A DNA stretch of 44,041 bases. It comes from an uncultured Enterobacteriaceae bacterium (GTDB taxonomy: Bacteria; Pseudomonadota; Gammaproteobacteria; Enterobacterales; Enterobacteriaceae). How positions within the stretch are numbered: position 1 is the stretch's first letter; every line of letters begins with the position of its first letter. Below the pieces are notes generated by a model. That model was not told the DNA's origin and ran no database searches. It was given only the letters and a program-made list of their open reading frames with translations. Below, in pieces: positions 34,488 through 42,811 of this stretch. Location of the stretch: the NCBI GenBank assembly GCA_936920625.1, contig CAKZHC010000003.1:1-44041 (forward strand). Reading direction: 5' to 3'. The translations under genes and the position numbers were made by a program.

Positions 34488-34664
34488 TTGTCTCCCCCGA
34501 GGATCTGTTCAGTTCTCTTAAATGTGTGATGATGATTAAAACCTGATCTGATAAACGATACTCCCGACCAGTTTACGTTCAGACAATAACCAGCATTCTG
34601 ACTGACTCAATAGAATAGTATATTGCGGTTTTTGTCTGTTACAGGGCGCAGATTTTATTATACG

Positions 34665-34684
34665 CCCTGTATACAGAATCAGTT
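34665..34684 (-). promoter_or_regulatory. Candidate LexA box nearer ssb
   Basis: CTG (34667-34669), ten mostly A/T bases TATACAGAAT, then CAG (34680-34682) gives the full CTG-N10-CAG pattern, about 180 bases upstream of ssb. The core is only moderately like TATATATATA, so binding is uncertain. Confidence 0.4.
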
Positions 34685-34920
34685 TATTATCTGATTAAGG
34701 ATGTTCACAAATAGAGTTTATCACTATGCTAAAGTCATTCCTACTTCGTGGCAGTAGTAAGATTTGCACTTTGCAGCTGGTTACGCATTGTTGAGATTTT
34801 TAACCTGCGTCAGTCAATATTCCCCCCTCTCTGACCAGCGATAATTTACCCTGCTCCCGGATAATTGACGCCTGAGTTACGATTAACCGTTAATAAGAGC
34901 CGTGACGCAAGGGCGTTATT

Positions 34921-34940
34921 ATTTGTAAATGTATTCAGCG
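34921..34940 (+). promoter_or_regulatory. Degenerate LexA box upstream of uvrA
   Basis: TTG-TAAATGTATT-CAG at 34923-34938 matches the E. coli uvrA SOS box (CTG-TATATTCATT-CAG, recalled) at about 12 of 16 positions, at a comparable distance from the conserved TTGTGTCATAAT. The first base of the invariant CTG is T, so repression may be weaker. Confidence 0.55.
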
Positions 34941-35049
34941 TATATGGGAAAACTATACCATCAGGCGAGTATAATTGTGTCATAATACCGCGTTTAATTC
35001 TGGCCGTGCCGGGAGGCATGGTGGTGTCTGTGCTAGCTGGGAAAAGCGA

Positions 35050-37914
35050 ATGGACAAGATCGAAGTTCGGGGTGCCCGCACCCATAATCTTAAGAATATT
35101 AATTTGATCATTCCACGGGATAAACTGGTAGTGGTGACCGGTCTTTCCGGTTCAGGTAAGTCCTCTCTGGCGTTTGATACCCTGTATGCAGAAGGTCAGC
35201 GCCGTTATGTAGAATCTCTATCAGCATACGCACGCCAGTTCCTCTCGCTGATGGAGAAGCCGGATGTTGATCATATTGAAGGGCTTTCTCCTGCTATCTC
35301 AATTGAGCAGAAGTCGACATCGCACAATCCCCGATCAACTGTTGGCACCATCACTGAAATTCACGACTACCTGCGGTTGCTGTTTGCTCGTATTGGCGAG
35401 CCGCGTTGCCCGGATCACAATACGCCTCTGGCTGCACAGACTGTCAGTCAGATGGTAGATAATGTGCTCAGTCAGCCTGAAGGCAGCCGCCTGATGCTAC
35501 TGGCTCCGGTGGTGCGTGATCGTAAAGGTGAACACACTAAGACGCTGGATAATCTGGCCGCACAGGGGTTTATTCGGGCGAGGATTGATGGCGAGGTGTG
35601 CGATCTCTCCGACCCGCCCAAACTTGAACTGCAAAAGAAACATACTATCGAAGTGGTGGTTGATCGCTTCAAAGTCCGGTCTGATATAGCTCAGCGTTTG
35701 GCAGAATCATTCGAGACGGCGCTAGCGCTGTCGGGTGGTATGGTCGTTGTGGCATCGATGGATGACCCCCACGAAAAAGTGTTGCAGTTTTCAGCAAATT
35801 TCGCCTGCCCGGTCTGTGGTTACAGCATTAACGAACTGGAGCCCCGTCTGTTCTCATTTAATAATCCCGCAGGCGCCTGCCCCACGTGTGATGGTCTTGG
35901 GGTACAGCAATATTTCGATCCAGACCGGGTTGTGCAGAATGCGGAATTGTCACTGGGTGGCGGAGCGATTCGTGGCTGGGACCGGCGTAATTTTTATTAT
36001 TTTCAGATGTTGCGTTCTTTGGCAGAGCACTATCACTTTGATATTGAGGCACCGTTTGAGTCGTTAACAGGGAAAGTACAGCACATTATTTTGCACGGTT
36101 CCGGTAAAGAGAATATCAAATTTCACTATGCCAATGATCGGGGTGATACGATTGTCCGCCGTCATCCTTTTGAGGGGGTGCTGCACAACATGGAGCGCCG
36201 CTATAAGGAGACAGAATCCAGCGCGGTGCGTGAAGAACTGGCCAAACATATTAGCAGCCGCCCCTGCGCCAGTTGCCGGGGTACACGCCTGTGCCGGGAA
36301 GCGCGCCACGTATATGTTGACAACACCACACTCCCGGTGATTGCGGATATGAGTATCGGCGATGCACTGACTTTTTTTGAGACACTGAAGTTGCAGGGGC
36401 AGCGGGCAAAGATTGCTGAAAAAGTGTTAAAAGAGATTAGCGATCGTCTGCGTTTTCTGGTTAATGTCGGGCTCAACTATTTGTCAATGTCCCGTTCCGC
36501 AGATACGCTCTCCGGAGGAGAAGCCCAGCGCATCCGACTGGCGAGTCAGATTGGTGCAGGACTGGTGGGGGTAATGTATGTGCTCGATGAGCCCTCTATT
36601 GGATTACATCAACGGGATAATCAACGACTGCTGGATACTCTGATACATCTGCGCAATCTTGGGAATACCGTAATTGTGGTGGAGCATGATGAAGATGCGA
36701 TCCGGGCCGCAGATCATATTATTGATATTGGTCCGGGGGCCGGTGTTCATGGCGGGTGTATTGTTGCCGAGGGCGATGTCAGGGCGATCATGGCAGTGGA
36801 GGCATCGCTGACGGGTCAGTATCTGAGCGGTAAGCGGGCGATCCCTATCCCCCAAAAACGGCTGGCGGCCGATCCGGAGCGGATGTTAGTGCTCACTGGC
36901 GCCAGAGGTAATAATCTTAAAAGCGTGACACTCACGCTGCCTGTAGGTCTGTTTACCTGCATTACGGGTGTTTCCGGTTCCGGTAAATCAACACTTATTA
37001 ACGACACTCTGTATCCGGTTGCACAATCGGTGCTTAACGGCGCCACGACCAACAGTGCCGCTCCCTATCATCAGATAAAAGGGCTCGATCATTTTGACAA
37101 AGTGATTGATATCGATCAGAGCCCGATTGGGCGCACACCTCGTTCTAATCCCGCCACTTACACTGGTGTTTTCACGCCGGTACGCGAGCTGTTTGCAGGT
37201 GTACCAGAGTCGCGCTCCCGTGGTTATACGCCCGGGCGTTTCAGTTTTAACGTGCGGGGAGGGCGCTGTGAAGCCTGTCAGGGGGACGGGGTTATTAAAG
37301 TTGAAATGCACTTTTTACCCGATATCTATGTCCCGTGCGATCACTGCAAAGGCAAGCGTTATAATCGCGAAACGCTGGAGATTAAGTATAAAGGTAAAAA
37401 CATACATCAGGTGCTGGAGATGACCATTGAGGAGGCGCGCGACTTCTTTGATGCGGTGCCAGCGTTGGCACGAAAATTACAAACGCTGATGGATGTGGGA
37501 CTCTCGTATATCAGCCTCGGCCAGTCGGCCACGACCTTGTCAGGGGGAGAGGCGCAGCGGGTAAAACTGGCCCGCGAACTCGCCAAAAGGGGTACTGGCC
37601 AGACACTCTATATCCTCGATGAGCCAACTACAGGCCTGCATTTTTCTGATATTCAGCAATTACTGGAGGTCCTGCATCAGCTGCGTGATCAGGGCAACAC
37701 CATCGTGGTAATAGAGCATAACCTCGACGTGATTAAAACTGCGGACTGGATTGTTGATCTGGGACCTGAGGGCGGCAGTGGCGGAGGCGAGATCCTGATT
37801 TCTGGCACGCCAGAGTGTGTTGCTGAATGTGAAAAATCCTATACTGCCCGTTTCCTGAAACCGTTGTTAATGGCGGGAAAAACGTATCAGGCGGAGGGTG
37901 CGCCCCCCGCCTGA
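35050..37914 (+). CDS. uvrA: UvrA, nucleotide excision repair ATPase
   Basis: Damage-recognition ATPase that loads UvrB. The start is ATG 35050 (MDKIEVRGARTHNLKNI), giving 954 residues (940 in E. coli); the open frame upstream to 34975 is non-coding promoter sequence. Two ABC modules are present: Walker A GLSGSGKSS (31-39) and GVSGSGKST near residue 640; signatures LSGGEAQRIRLA and LSGGEAQRVKLA; Walker B YVLDEPSIGLH and YILDEPTTGLH. Zinc modules are CPVC...CPTC and the insertion-domain finger CEACQGDG...CDHCKGKR. SOS-regulated in enterobacteria; the box here is degenerate. The C-terminus has about 14 extra residues ending QAEGAPPA. Confidence 0.96.
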   Translation: MDKIEVRGARTHNLKNINLIIPRDKLVVVTGLSGSGKSSLAFDTLYAEGQRRYVESLSAYARQFLSLMEKPDVDHIEGLSPAISIEQKSTSHNPRSTVGTITEIHDYLRLLFARIGEPRCPDHNTPLAAQTVSQMVDNVLSQPEGSRLMLLAPVVRDRKGEHTKTLDNLAAQGFIRARIDGEVCDLSDPPKLELQKKHTIEVVVDRFKVRSDIAQRLAESFETALALSGGMVVVASMDDPHEKVLQFSANFACPVCGYSINELEPRLFSFNNPAGACPTCDGLGVQQYFDPDRVVQNAELSLGGGAIRGWDRRNFYYFQMLRSLAEHYHFDIEAPFESLTGKVQHIILHGSGKENIKFHYANDRGDTIVRRHPFEGVLHNMERRYKETESSAVREELAKHISSRPCASCRGTRLCREARHVYVDNTTLPVIADMSIGDALTFFETLKLQGQRAKIAEKVLKEISDRLRFLVNVGLNYLSMSRSADTLSGGEAQRIRLASQIGAGLVGVMYVLDEPSIGLHQRDNQRLLDTLIHLRNLGNTVIVVEHDEDAIRAADHIIDIGPGAGVHGGCIVAEGDVRAIMAVEASLTGQYLSGKRAIPIPQKRLAADPERMLVLTGARGNNLKSVTLTLPVGLFTCITGVSGSGKSTLINDTLYPVAQSVLNGATTNSAAPYHQIKGLDHFDKVIDIDQSPIGRTPRSNPATYTGVFTPVRELFAGVPESRSRGYTPGRFSFNVRGGRCEACQGDGVIKVEMHFLPDIYVPCDHCKGKRYNRETLEIKYKGKNIHQVLEMTIEEARDFFDAVPALARKLQTLMDVGLSYISLGQSATTLSGGEAQRVKLARELAKRGTGQTLYILDEPTTGLHFSDIQQLLEVLHQLRDQGNTIVVIEHNLDVIKTADWIVDLGPEGGSGGGEILISGTPECVAECEKSYTARFLKPLLMAGKTYQAEGAPPA
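37888..37913 (+). terminator. Hairpin overlapping the uvrA stop
   Basis: CAGGCGG and CCGCCTG arms, with inner GGG/CCC around a TGCG loop, form a strong GC-rich stem that ends within the uvrA stop codon. No T-run follows, so it may be an mRNA-stabilising structure rather than a terminator. Confidence 0.35.
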
Positions 37915-38155
37915 TGTCTGCATGATTGCCAGCTGGCTAATGCCCCTCATTCAGGGCAGCCTGCTGGCTACTGGTAATGTAAATCGAAACTGGCGTATCC
38001 GCCTCTCATTTTGCTGACTATTATTTAAGTTTGTTAATGAATAAATTGCGTCGTCTGGGTAACCTGAGTGCTGGCATTGCAGCGTTCTGGTATTGCTGAT
38101 TTGCCAGCCGGGCGGCTAAATTCACCACATGATAGTAGCAGGATGGGGAGGAGTC

Positions 38156-39259
38156 ATGAAGATAACTCATGCTTTCGCAGCAGAGAATGCCAAATCCACT
38201 TTGGCGCCTTTTGAGTTTATGCCGCGCGCATTACGGGCGAAAGATGTTCTGATAGATATTCTCTATTGTGGTGTCTGCCACTCAGATATCCACCAAGTAC
38301 GTAATGAGTGGCACAATACTATTTATCCGGTGGTACCGGGCCATGAGATAGTGGGTCGTGTTGTGGCGACTGGTGCTAACAGCGACAAATACCGTACCGG
38401 CGATCTGGTCGGTGTTGGCTGCATGGTTGACTCCTGCCGCCGATGCGAGAGCTGTCAGCAGGGTCTTGAGCAGTATTGTGAGAATGGCTTTACTGCGACG
38501 TATAACGGCACGGATCGTTTTAATGGCAGTAATACTTATGGTGGATACTCGACTCAGATTGTCGTTAATCAGGATTTTGTGTTGAGAGTACCCGAAAATC
38601 TCAGACCGGCTGGTGTTGCCCCGTTATTATGCGCCGGGATTACCACCTGGTCACCGCTACGTCACTGGCGTGCTGGCCCCGGCCATAAAGTGGGCGTTGT
38701 TGGTCTGGGGGGGCTGGGCCATATGGCAGTAAAACTTGCACACGCCATGGGCGCCGAAGTTGTTCTGTTTACGACGTCAAAGTCAAAAAAGGACGATGGC
38801 AAACGCCTCGGGGCTGATGAGGTAGTGATATCGACAGAGCCGAAGCAGATGAAAAAATATCTTAATCATTTCGATCTGATTCTTGATACAGTGGCAGCAA
38901 CGCACGATTTAAATCAGTACCTCACCCTGCTTAAACGTGACGGAACGATGACGCTGGTGGGTGCACCGGAACACAGCCATCCTGCGCCAGCAATATTTAA
39001 CCTGATCTTTAAGCGACGCTCAATTGCAGGAACATTAATAGGCGGCATAGCGGAAACTCAGGAGATGCTAAATTTTTGTGGCGAGCACGATATTACCTCC
39101 GATATCGAGTTGATCGATATTGATTACATTAATCAGGCTTATGAGCGTATGATAAAAAGCGATGTTAAATACCGCTTTGTTATTGATGTTAAATCGCTGC
39201 ATCATTCGGCCATCAAAACCCGGCAGCAGGAACAACCGTCTCGTACAGGCAGTTGTTGA
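38156..39259 (+). CDS. Zinc-dependent NADP alcohol/aldehyde reductase, YahK-like
   Basis: Medium-chain dehydrogenase of the cinnamyl alcohol dehydrogenase group, closest in appearance to E. coli YahK, which reduces aldehydes with NADPH. Catalytic zinc ligands are in YCGVCHSDIHQVR and VPGHEIVGRV; the structural zinc cysteines are in DSCRRCESCQQGLEQYC. The Rossmann motif is GVVGLGGLGHMAVKLAHAMGA, and the typical C-terminal FKRRSIAGTLIGGIAETQEML is present. I start at ATG 38156 (MKITHAF) behind GGGGAGG; in-frame ATGs occur upstream to 38129. The 367 residues include about 20 extra at the C-terminus. It is convergent with yjbR, only 3 bases apart. In E. coli this gene is elsewhere, so it is an insertion into the uvrA neighbourhood. 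Confidence 0.85.
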   Translation: MKITHAFAAENAKSTLAPFEFMPRALRAKDVLIDILYCGVCHSDIHQVRNEWHNTIYPVVPGHEIVGRVVATGANSDKYRTGDLVGVGCMVDSCRRCESCQQGLEQYCENGFTATYNGTDRFNGSNTYGGYSTQIVVNQDFVLRVPENLRPAGVAPLLCAGITTWSPLRHWRAGPGHKVGVVGLGGLGHMAVKLAHAMGAEVVLFTTSKSKKDDGKRLGADEVVISTEPKQMKKYLNHFDLILDTVAATHDLNQYLTLLKRDGTMTLVGAPEHSHPAPAIFNLIFKRRSIAGTLIGGIAETQEMLNFCGEHDITSDIELIDIDYINQAYERMIKSDVKYRFVIDVKSLHHSAIKTRQQEQPSRTGSC

Positions 39260-39262
39260 ATT

Positions 39263-39598
39263 TCACAGAGGGGGAATGTGGTCCGGTTCGGCCTGCTGAT
39301 ACGACGCGTCAACCAGATAATAGAGTTCTGAATCTTTAAGTGAACCATTCAGCATGACTGTGTTCCAGTGCGCTTTATTAAGATGCTCGCTGGGGCGCAC
39401 ATCCTGATGCTGGTTACGCAGTAATGAGGCCAGTGCCTCACTGCTTTTCAGTGATACCGCTGGTTTGCCATCGATTTTATGAAACATGGCAAACAGCACA
39501 CCATCACGCAGGATCTGAGTGGATTTCCAGTCATCGTGAACCCGCTGTTCAGCTCCCTCTTTATGCATACAATAAGTAAGAAGATCGGAAACGTTCAT
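39263..39598 (-). CDS. yjbR: YjbR/MmcQ family DNA-binding-fold protein
   Basis: A 111-residue cytoplasmic protein of the YjbR (MmcQ) family, CyaY-like fold, function not established. The start at 39598 (MNVSDLLTYCMHKEGAEQ) aligns with E. coli YjbR and has GGGG a few bases upstream; the open frame to 39670 is not homologous. Landmarks: LLTYCMHKEGAEQRVHDDWKS, LFAMFHKIDGKPAVSLK, DVRPSEHLNKAHWNTV and YYLVDASYQQA. The C-terminus after YQQA (EPDHIPPL) is shorter and different from E. coli (118 residues), perhaps shortened by the junction with the adjacent dehydrogenase gene. Confidence 0.88.
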   Translation of the reverse strand: MNVSDLLTYCMHKEGAEQRVHDDWKSTQILRDGVLFAMFHKIDGKPAVSLKSSEALASLLRNQHQDVRPSEHLNKAHWNTVMLNGSLKDSELYYLVDASYQQAEPDHIPPL

Positions 39599-39964
39599 GA
39601 TAATACCCCGCCCGTCACGCCGGGCTGATTGTCTGGCATCTTCAGGATGGTGCCTCTGCTGGTGACACAACAGATGCTAACAGATTATGGACAGAGCCTG
39701 GCGGCAGGAGGATAACTAGGTGTCTCTGTATTGATGGGGTCAGAGTGCCTGGATAACTCGTGCCAGGTTATGCACATCCCTGTACTAATTATAGTGCCAA
39801 TCCACAATAGTCAGAAATTTTGAGGCGTTATTAGGCTACATTAAACGTGTGATGGCTTTGCGAAGCTAGCGTATCGTAGTGACGCCGGCAGAGCGGGAAT
39901 ACGCGCCTTAGAGTCATGATAAAAATGCCGAGCAAAAGCGGGTTGGTGCAGAGGGTATTTAACA
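39599..39964 (-). other. Spacer between dnaB and yjbR
   Basis: About 365 bases without a gene. In E. coli, alr, tyrB, aphA and yjbQ lie between dnaB and yjbR; no remnant of these is recognisable here. Confidence 0.45.
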
Positions 39965-41374
39965 CTATTCGTCACCATACTCCGGGCCAGCATAATTATC
40001 AAAACGCGACCACTGGCCATTAAATGTCAGGCGTACTGTACCGATGGGTCCGTTACGTTGTTTGCCGATAATGATCTCAGCGATGCCTTTCAGCTCGCTC
40101 TCTTCGTGATAGACCTCATCACGGTAAATAAACATAATCAAATCAGCATCCTGTTCGATGGAGCCAGACTCGCGCAGATCGGAGTTGATTGGGCGTTTAT
40201 CTGCACGCTGTTCCAGAGAGCGGTTCAGCTGGGATAGTGCCACAACAGGAACATTGAGCTCTTTGGCTAACGCTTTCAGGGAGCGAGAGATTTCGGCAAT
40301 TTCCAAAGTACGGTTGTCTGAAAGCGATGGAACCCGCATCAGTTGCAGGTAATCAATCATCACCATGCTTAGCCCCCCGCATTCACGAAAGAGACGCCGG
40401 GCACGGGAGCGGACTTCTCCGGGCGTTAATCCTGGTGAGTCATCAATGAACATATTACGTTTTTCAAGCAGGATACCCATGGTGCTGGAGATGCGAGCCC
40501 AGTCTTCGTCATCCAGCTGCCCCGTGCGGATACGCGTCTGATCTACCCTTGATAACGATGCCAGCATTCGCATCATCAGCTGTTCTCCGGGCATCTCCAG
40601 GCTAAAAATCAGTACGGGTTTATCCTGAATCATTGCGGCGTTTTCGCACAGGTTCATGGCAAAGGTGGTTTTCCCCATCGACGGGCGCGCAGCCACAATA
40701 ATCAGATCTGAACGCTGCAATCCCGCCGTTTTTTTATTGAGATCATGATAGCCGGTATCCAGGCCAATAACCCCATCATGAGGGGTCTGATAGAGGGATT
40801 CGATGCGAGAGATCGTTGCTTCCAGAATCTGGTCAACACTTTTGGGTCCGTCATTTTTATTGGCGCGCTGTTCAGCAATATTGAAAACACTCGATTCAGC
40901 GTAGTCGAGGAGTTCATCACTTCGCCTCCCCTTGGGATCGTAACCGGCATCAGCGATTTTATTGGCGACAGCGATCATCTCGCGGATGACCGCACGCTCA
41001 CGCACGATGTCAGCATAGGCGTTAATATTAGCGGCGCTGGGCGTGTTTTTAGATAACTCAGCCAGGTAAGCAAACCCGCCGACGTCATCCAGTTCATTAC
41101 GGGTTTCCAGCGATTCGAAAAGCGTAATCAAATCGAGAGGTCGGCTCGCTTCCAGCAAACGCTGCATATCAGCAAAAATCAGGCGGTGAGGGCGGCTATA
41201 AAAATCCTTAACAACCACCCGCTCGCAGACACTGTCCCAGCGTTCGTTGTCCAGCAACAACCCACCCAGTACTGACTGTTCGGCTTCAAGTGAATGAGGA
41301 GGCAGTTTCACTCCTTCAACTTGTTGGTCACGCGCGGTGTTGCTGAATTTGTTAGTAGAGTTATTTGCTGCCAT
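39965..41374 (-). CDS. dnaB: Replicative DNA helicase DnaB
   Basis: Hexameric 5'-3' helicase at the replication fork. The 469 residues compare with 471 in E. coli. The N-terminal primase-interacting domain begins at PPHSLEAEQSVLGGLLLDNERW. RecA-type motor motifs are Walker A ARPSMGKTTFAMNL, the block PVLIFSLEMPGEQLMMRMLAS, Walker B MVMIDYLQLMRVPS, and SQLNRSLEQRADKRPINSDLRESGSIEQDADLIMFIYRDE. No intein is present. It is divergent from qor, as in E. coli. The start ATG is at 41374. Confidence 0.97.
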   Translation of the reverse strand: MAANNSTNKFSNTARDQQVEGVKLPPHSLEAEQSVLGGLLLDNERWDSVCERVVVKDFYSRPHRLIFADMQRLLEASRPLDLITLFESLETRNELDDVGGFAYLAELSKNTPSAANINAYADIVRERAVIREMIAVANKIADAGYDPKGRRSDELLDYAESSVFNIAEQRANKNDGPKSVDQILEATISRIESLYQTPHDGVIGLDTGYHDLNKKTAGLQRSDLIIVAARPSMGKTTFAMNLCENAAMIQDKPVLIFSLEMPGEQLMMRMLASLSRVDQTRIRTGQLDDEDWARISSTMGILLEKRNMFIDDSPGLTPGEVRSRARRLFRECGGLSMVMIDYLQLMRVPSLSDNRTLEIAEISRSLKALAKELNVPVVALSQLNRSLEQRADKRPINSDLRESGSIEQDADLIMFIYRDEVYHEESELKGIAEIIIGKQRNGPIGTVRLTFNGQWSRFDNYAGPEYGDE

Positions 41375-41563
41375 AGTAAATACATTACCCGTTAAGTCGA
41401 ATAAATGACATGGAAGTTTACCCGTTAGCCAGGCTGGCGTCTTCTCTTTGTCGATATATTTGTGTGGCTGATATAAACGAAGTCCTCTGATTTTTTAGTC
41501 AACAGATTTTAATCACGTCGTATTGATCATGGAAATCAGAAAAGCTAGCAGCTGGGAGTAAAG

Positions 41564-42544
41564 ATGGCAAAACGTATTAAGATTGAACGTAACGGTGGGC
41601 CGGGGGTGCTGGAGGTAGTGGAGTTCATCCCGCCCCCTCCAGCGGCTGATGAGGTGCAGGTAGCCAATAAAGCAATTGGTATAAACTATATCGATACTTA
41701 TATCCGCAGCGGGCTTTACCCTTCTGAGCTCCCCACGGGCCTTGGAACTGAGGCGGCAGGAGTGGTAACAGACACAGGCTCTGGGGTCAGTAAACTTAAG
41801 CCCGGTGATCGTGTGGTTTACGCTCAGGCGCCGTCAGGCGCCTACAGCAGCATACATAATGTTCCGGCCAGTAAGGTCGTCAGGCTTCCGGATATGATCA
41901 GTTATGAACAGGGCGCAGCCTGCTTTCTTAAGGGATTAACGGTATGGTATCTGATACAACAGACTTATAGTGTGCGGCCCAGTGAAACTTTTCTGTTTCA
42001 TGCGGCAGCTGGTGGCGTAGGGCTCATTGCCTGCCAGTGGGCCAGAGCGCTCGGTGCACACCTGATAGGCACAGTTGGCTCGCCAGAGAAGGCGTTACTT
42101 GCTAAAAAAGCAGGTGCATGGGCCACTATTAACTATCTTGAGGAGTCTGTGCCACAGCGGGTGCTGGAGCTGACCCAAGGCAAAAAAGTACCCGTTGTTT
42201 ACGATTCGGTAGGGAAGAGCACGTGGGAGGCTTCGCTTGATTGTTTACAGCGCCGAGGTTTGCTGGTCAGTTTTGGTAACAGTTCCGGCCCGGTAACTGG
42301 AGTTGATTTGGCGGTTCTGAATCAAAAAGGATCGCTCTATGTTACTCGCCCCTCTCTTTTTGGCTATATCACGAATCACAGCGAGCTAACTAGTGCTAGT
42401 AATGAGCTCTTCTCGCTGATGGCCAGCGGAGCCATTTACGCCAATGTACCGGAGAATCAGAAATTTGCGCTGGATGAGGTGCAACGCGCGCATGTAATGC
42501 TGGAGAGTCGTGTTACTCAGGGATCCTGCCTGCTAATCCCCTAA
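41564..42544 (+). CDS. qor: NADPH:quinone oxidoreductase
   Basis: Zinc-free medium-chain reductase of the zeta-crystallin group that reduces quinones with NADPH. The 326 residues compare with 327 in E. coli. Landmarks are the N-terminal VANKAIGINYIDTYIRSGLYP, GLGTEAAGVV, the dinucleotide fold FHAAAGGVGLIACQWARALGAHLIGTVGS, VVYDSVGKSTWEASLDCLQRRGLLVSFGNSSGPV and the C-terminal LESRVTQGSCLLIP. There are no zinc ligands. The start follows a TGGGAGTAAAG ribosome site. Divergent from dnaB; stop lies inside a long inverted repeat. Confidence 0.95.
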   Translation: MAKRIKIERNGGPGVLEVVEFIPPPPAADEVQVANKAIGINYIDTYIRSGLYPSELPTGLGTEAAGVVTDTGSGVSKLKPGDRVVYAQAPSGAYSSIHNVPASKVVRLPDMISYEQGAACFLKGLTVWYLIQQTYSVRPSETFLFHAAAGGVGLIACQWARALGAHLIGTVGSPEKALLAKKAGAWATINYLEESVPQRVLELTQGKKVPVVYDSVGKSTWEASLDCLQRRGLLVSFGNSSGPVTGVDLAVLNQKGSLYVTRPSLFGYITNHSELTSASNELFSLMASGAIYANVPENQKFALDEVQRAHVMLESRVTQGSCLLIP

Positions 42545-42562
42545 TTACTGGCAGGCAGGATC
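42522..42562 (+). terminator. 12-base perfect inverted repeat around the qor stop
   Basis: GATCCTGCCTGC (42522-42533) and GCAGGCAGGATC (42551-42562) are perfectly complementary. The 17-base loop contains the qor stop (42542-42544). The tail TTCAATGTTT is only moderately T-rich. It likely ends qor transcription and may also serve the convergent small peptide gene, which stops about 40 bases away. Confidence 0.6.
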
Positions 42563-42601
42563 TTCAATGTTTAATACTTATTTATGGCTGAATCGTGTTG
42601 T

Positions 42602-42811
42602 TTAGCTTATAGAATTTGGATTAGTTGCGCCCATCATGCAAACGCCGGAATAAATAGCTCCTCCGATGCCGCCAATAGCATCACCTGCTTTTGTGCAGGT
42701 ATCTTTACACATAGATCCTGGTACGTGGGCTCCCGAACAGGCATAAGTCTGAAAACTGCTGATGGCGGCCACTAAGGTTACTAAAGCTAAAGTCATTTTT
42801 TTAATATTCAT
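42602..42811 (-). CDS. Small secreted cysteine-rich peptide, copy 2
   Basis: A 69-residue product of unknown function. The start at 42811 (MNIKKMTLALV) has AAGG about 9 bases upstream; a longer frame to 42829 is unlikely. Residues 1 to about 24 form a signal peptide (NIKK, hydrophobic core, SSFQTYA). The mature part starts at a cysteine and shows C-x9-C-x3-C-x18-C-M-M, with a Gly-rich stretch GDAIGGIGGAI between the third and fourth cysteines and a short polar tail. The order and the shared AC...C-x3-C...VCM pattern match the peptide at 7272-7457, although the sequences are otherwise diverged. It is convergent with qor and appears to be a single-gene unit. The lipobox is poor (YAC), so soluble export is favoured over lipidation. 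Confidence 0.7.
   Translation of the reverse strand: MNIKKMTLALVTLVAAISSFQTYACSGAHVPGSMCKDTCTKAGDAIGGIGGAIYSGVCMMGATNPNSIS

Larger units (their letters stand above)
34488..35049. other. ssb-uvrA divergent regulatory region
   Basis: About 560 bases, without a gene, between the divergent ssb and uvrA starts. It holds two LexA-box candidates listed separately and a conserved TTGTGTCATAAT (34975-34986) that matches the -10 region of E. coli uvrA. The middle part is AT-rich with no other structure. Confidence 0.55.

Noticed and set aside
34636..34651. Second CTG-N10-CAG in the ssb-uvrA gap
   Set aside because: The 10-base core TTACAGGGCG is too GC-rich and unlike the alternating AT core of LexA boxes.
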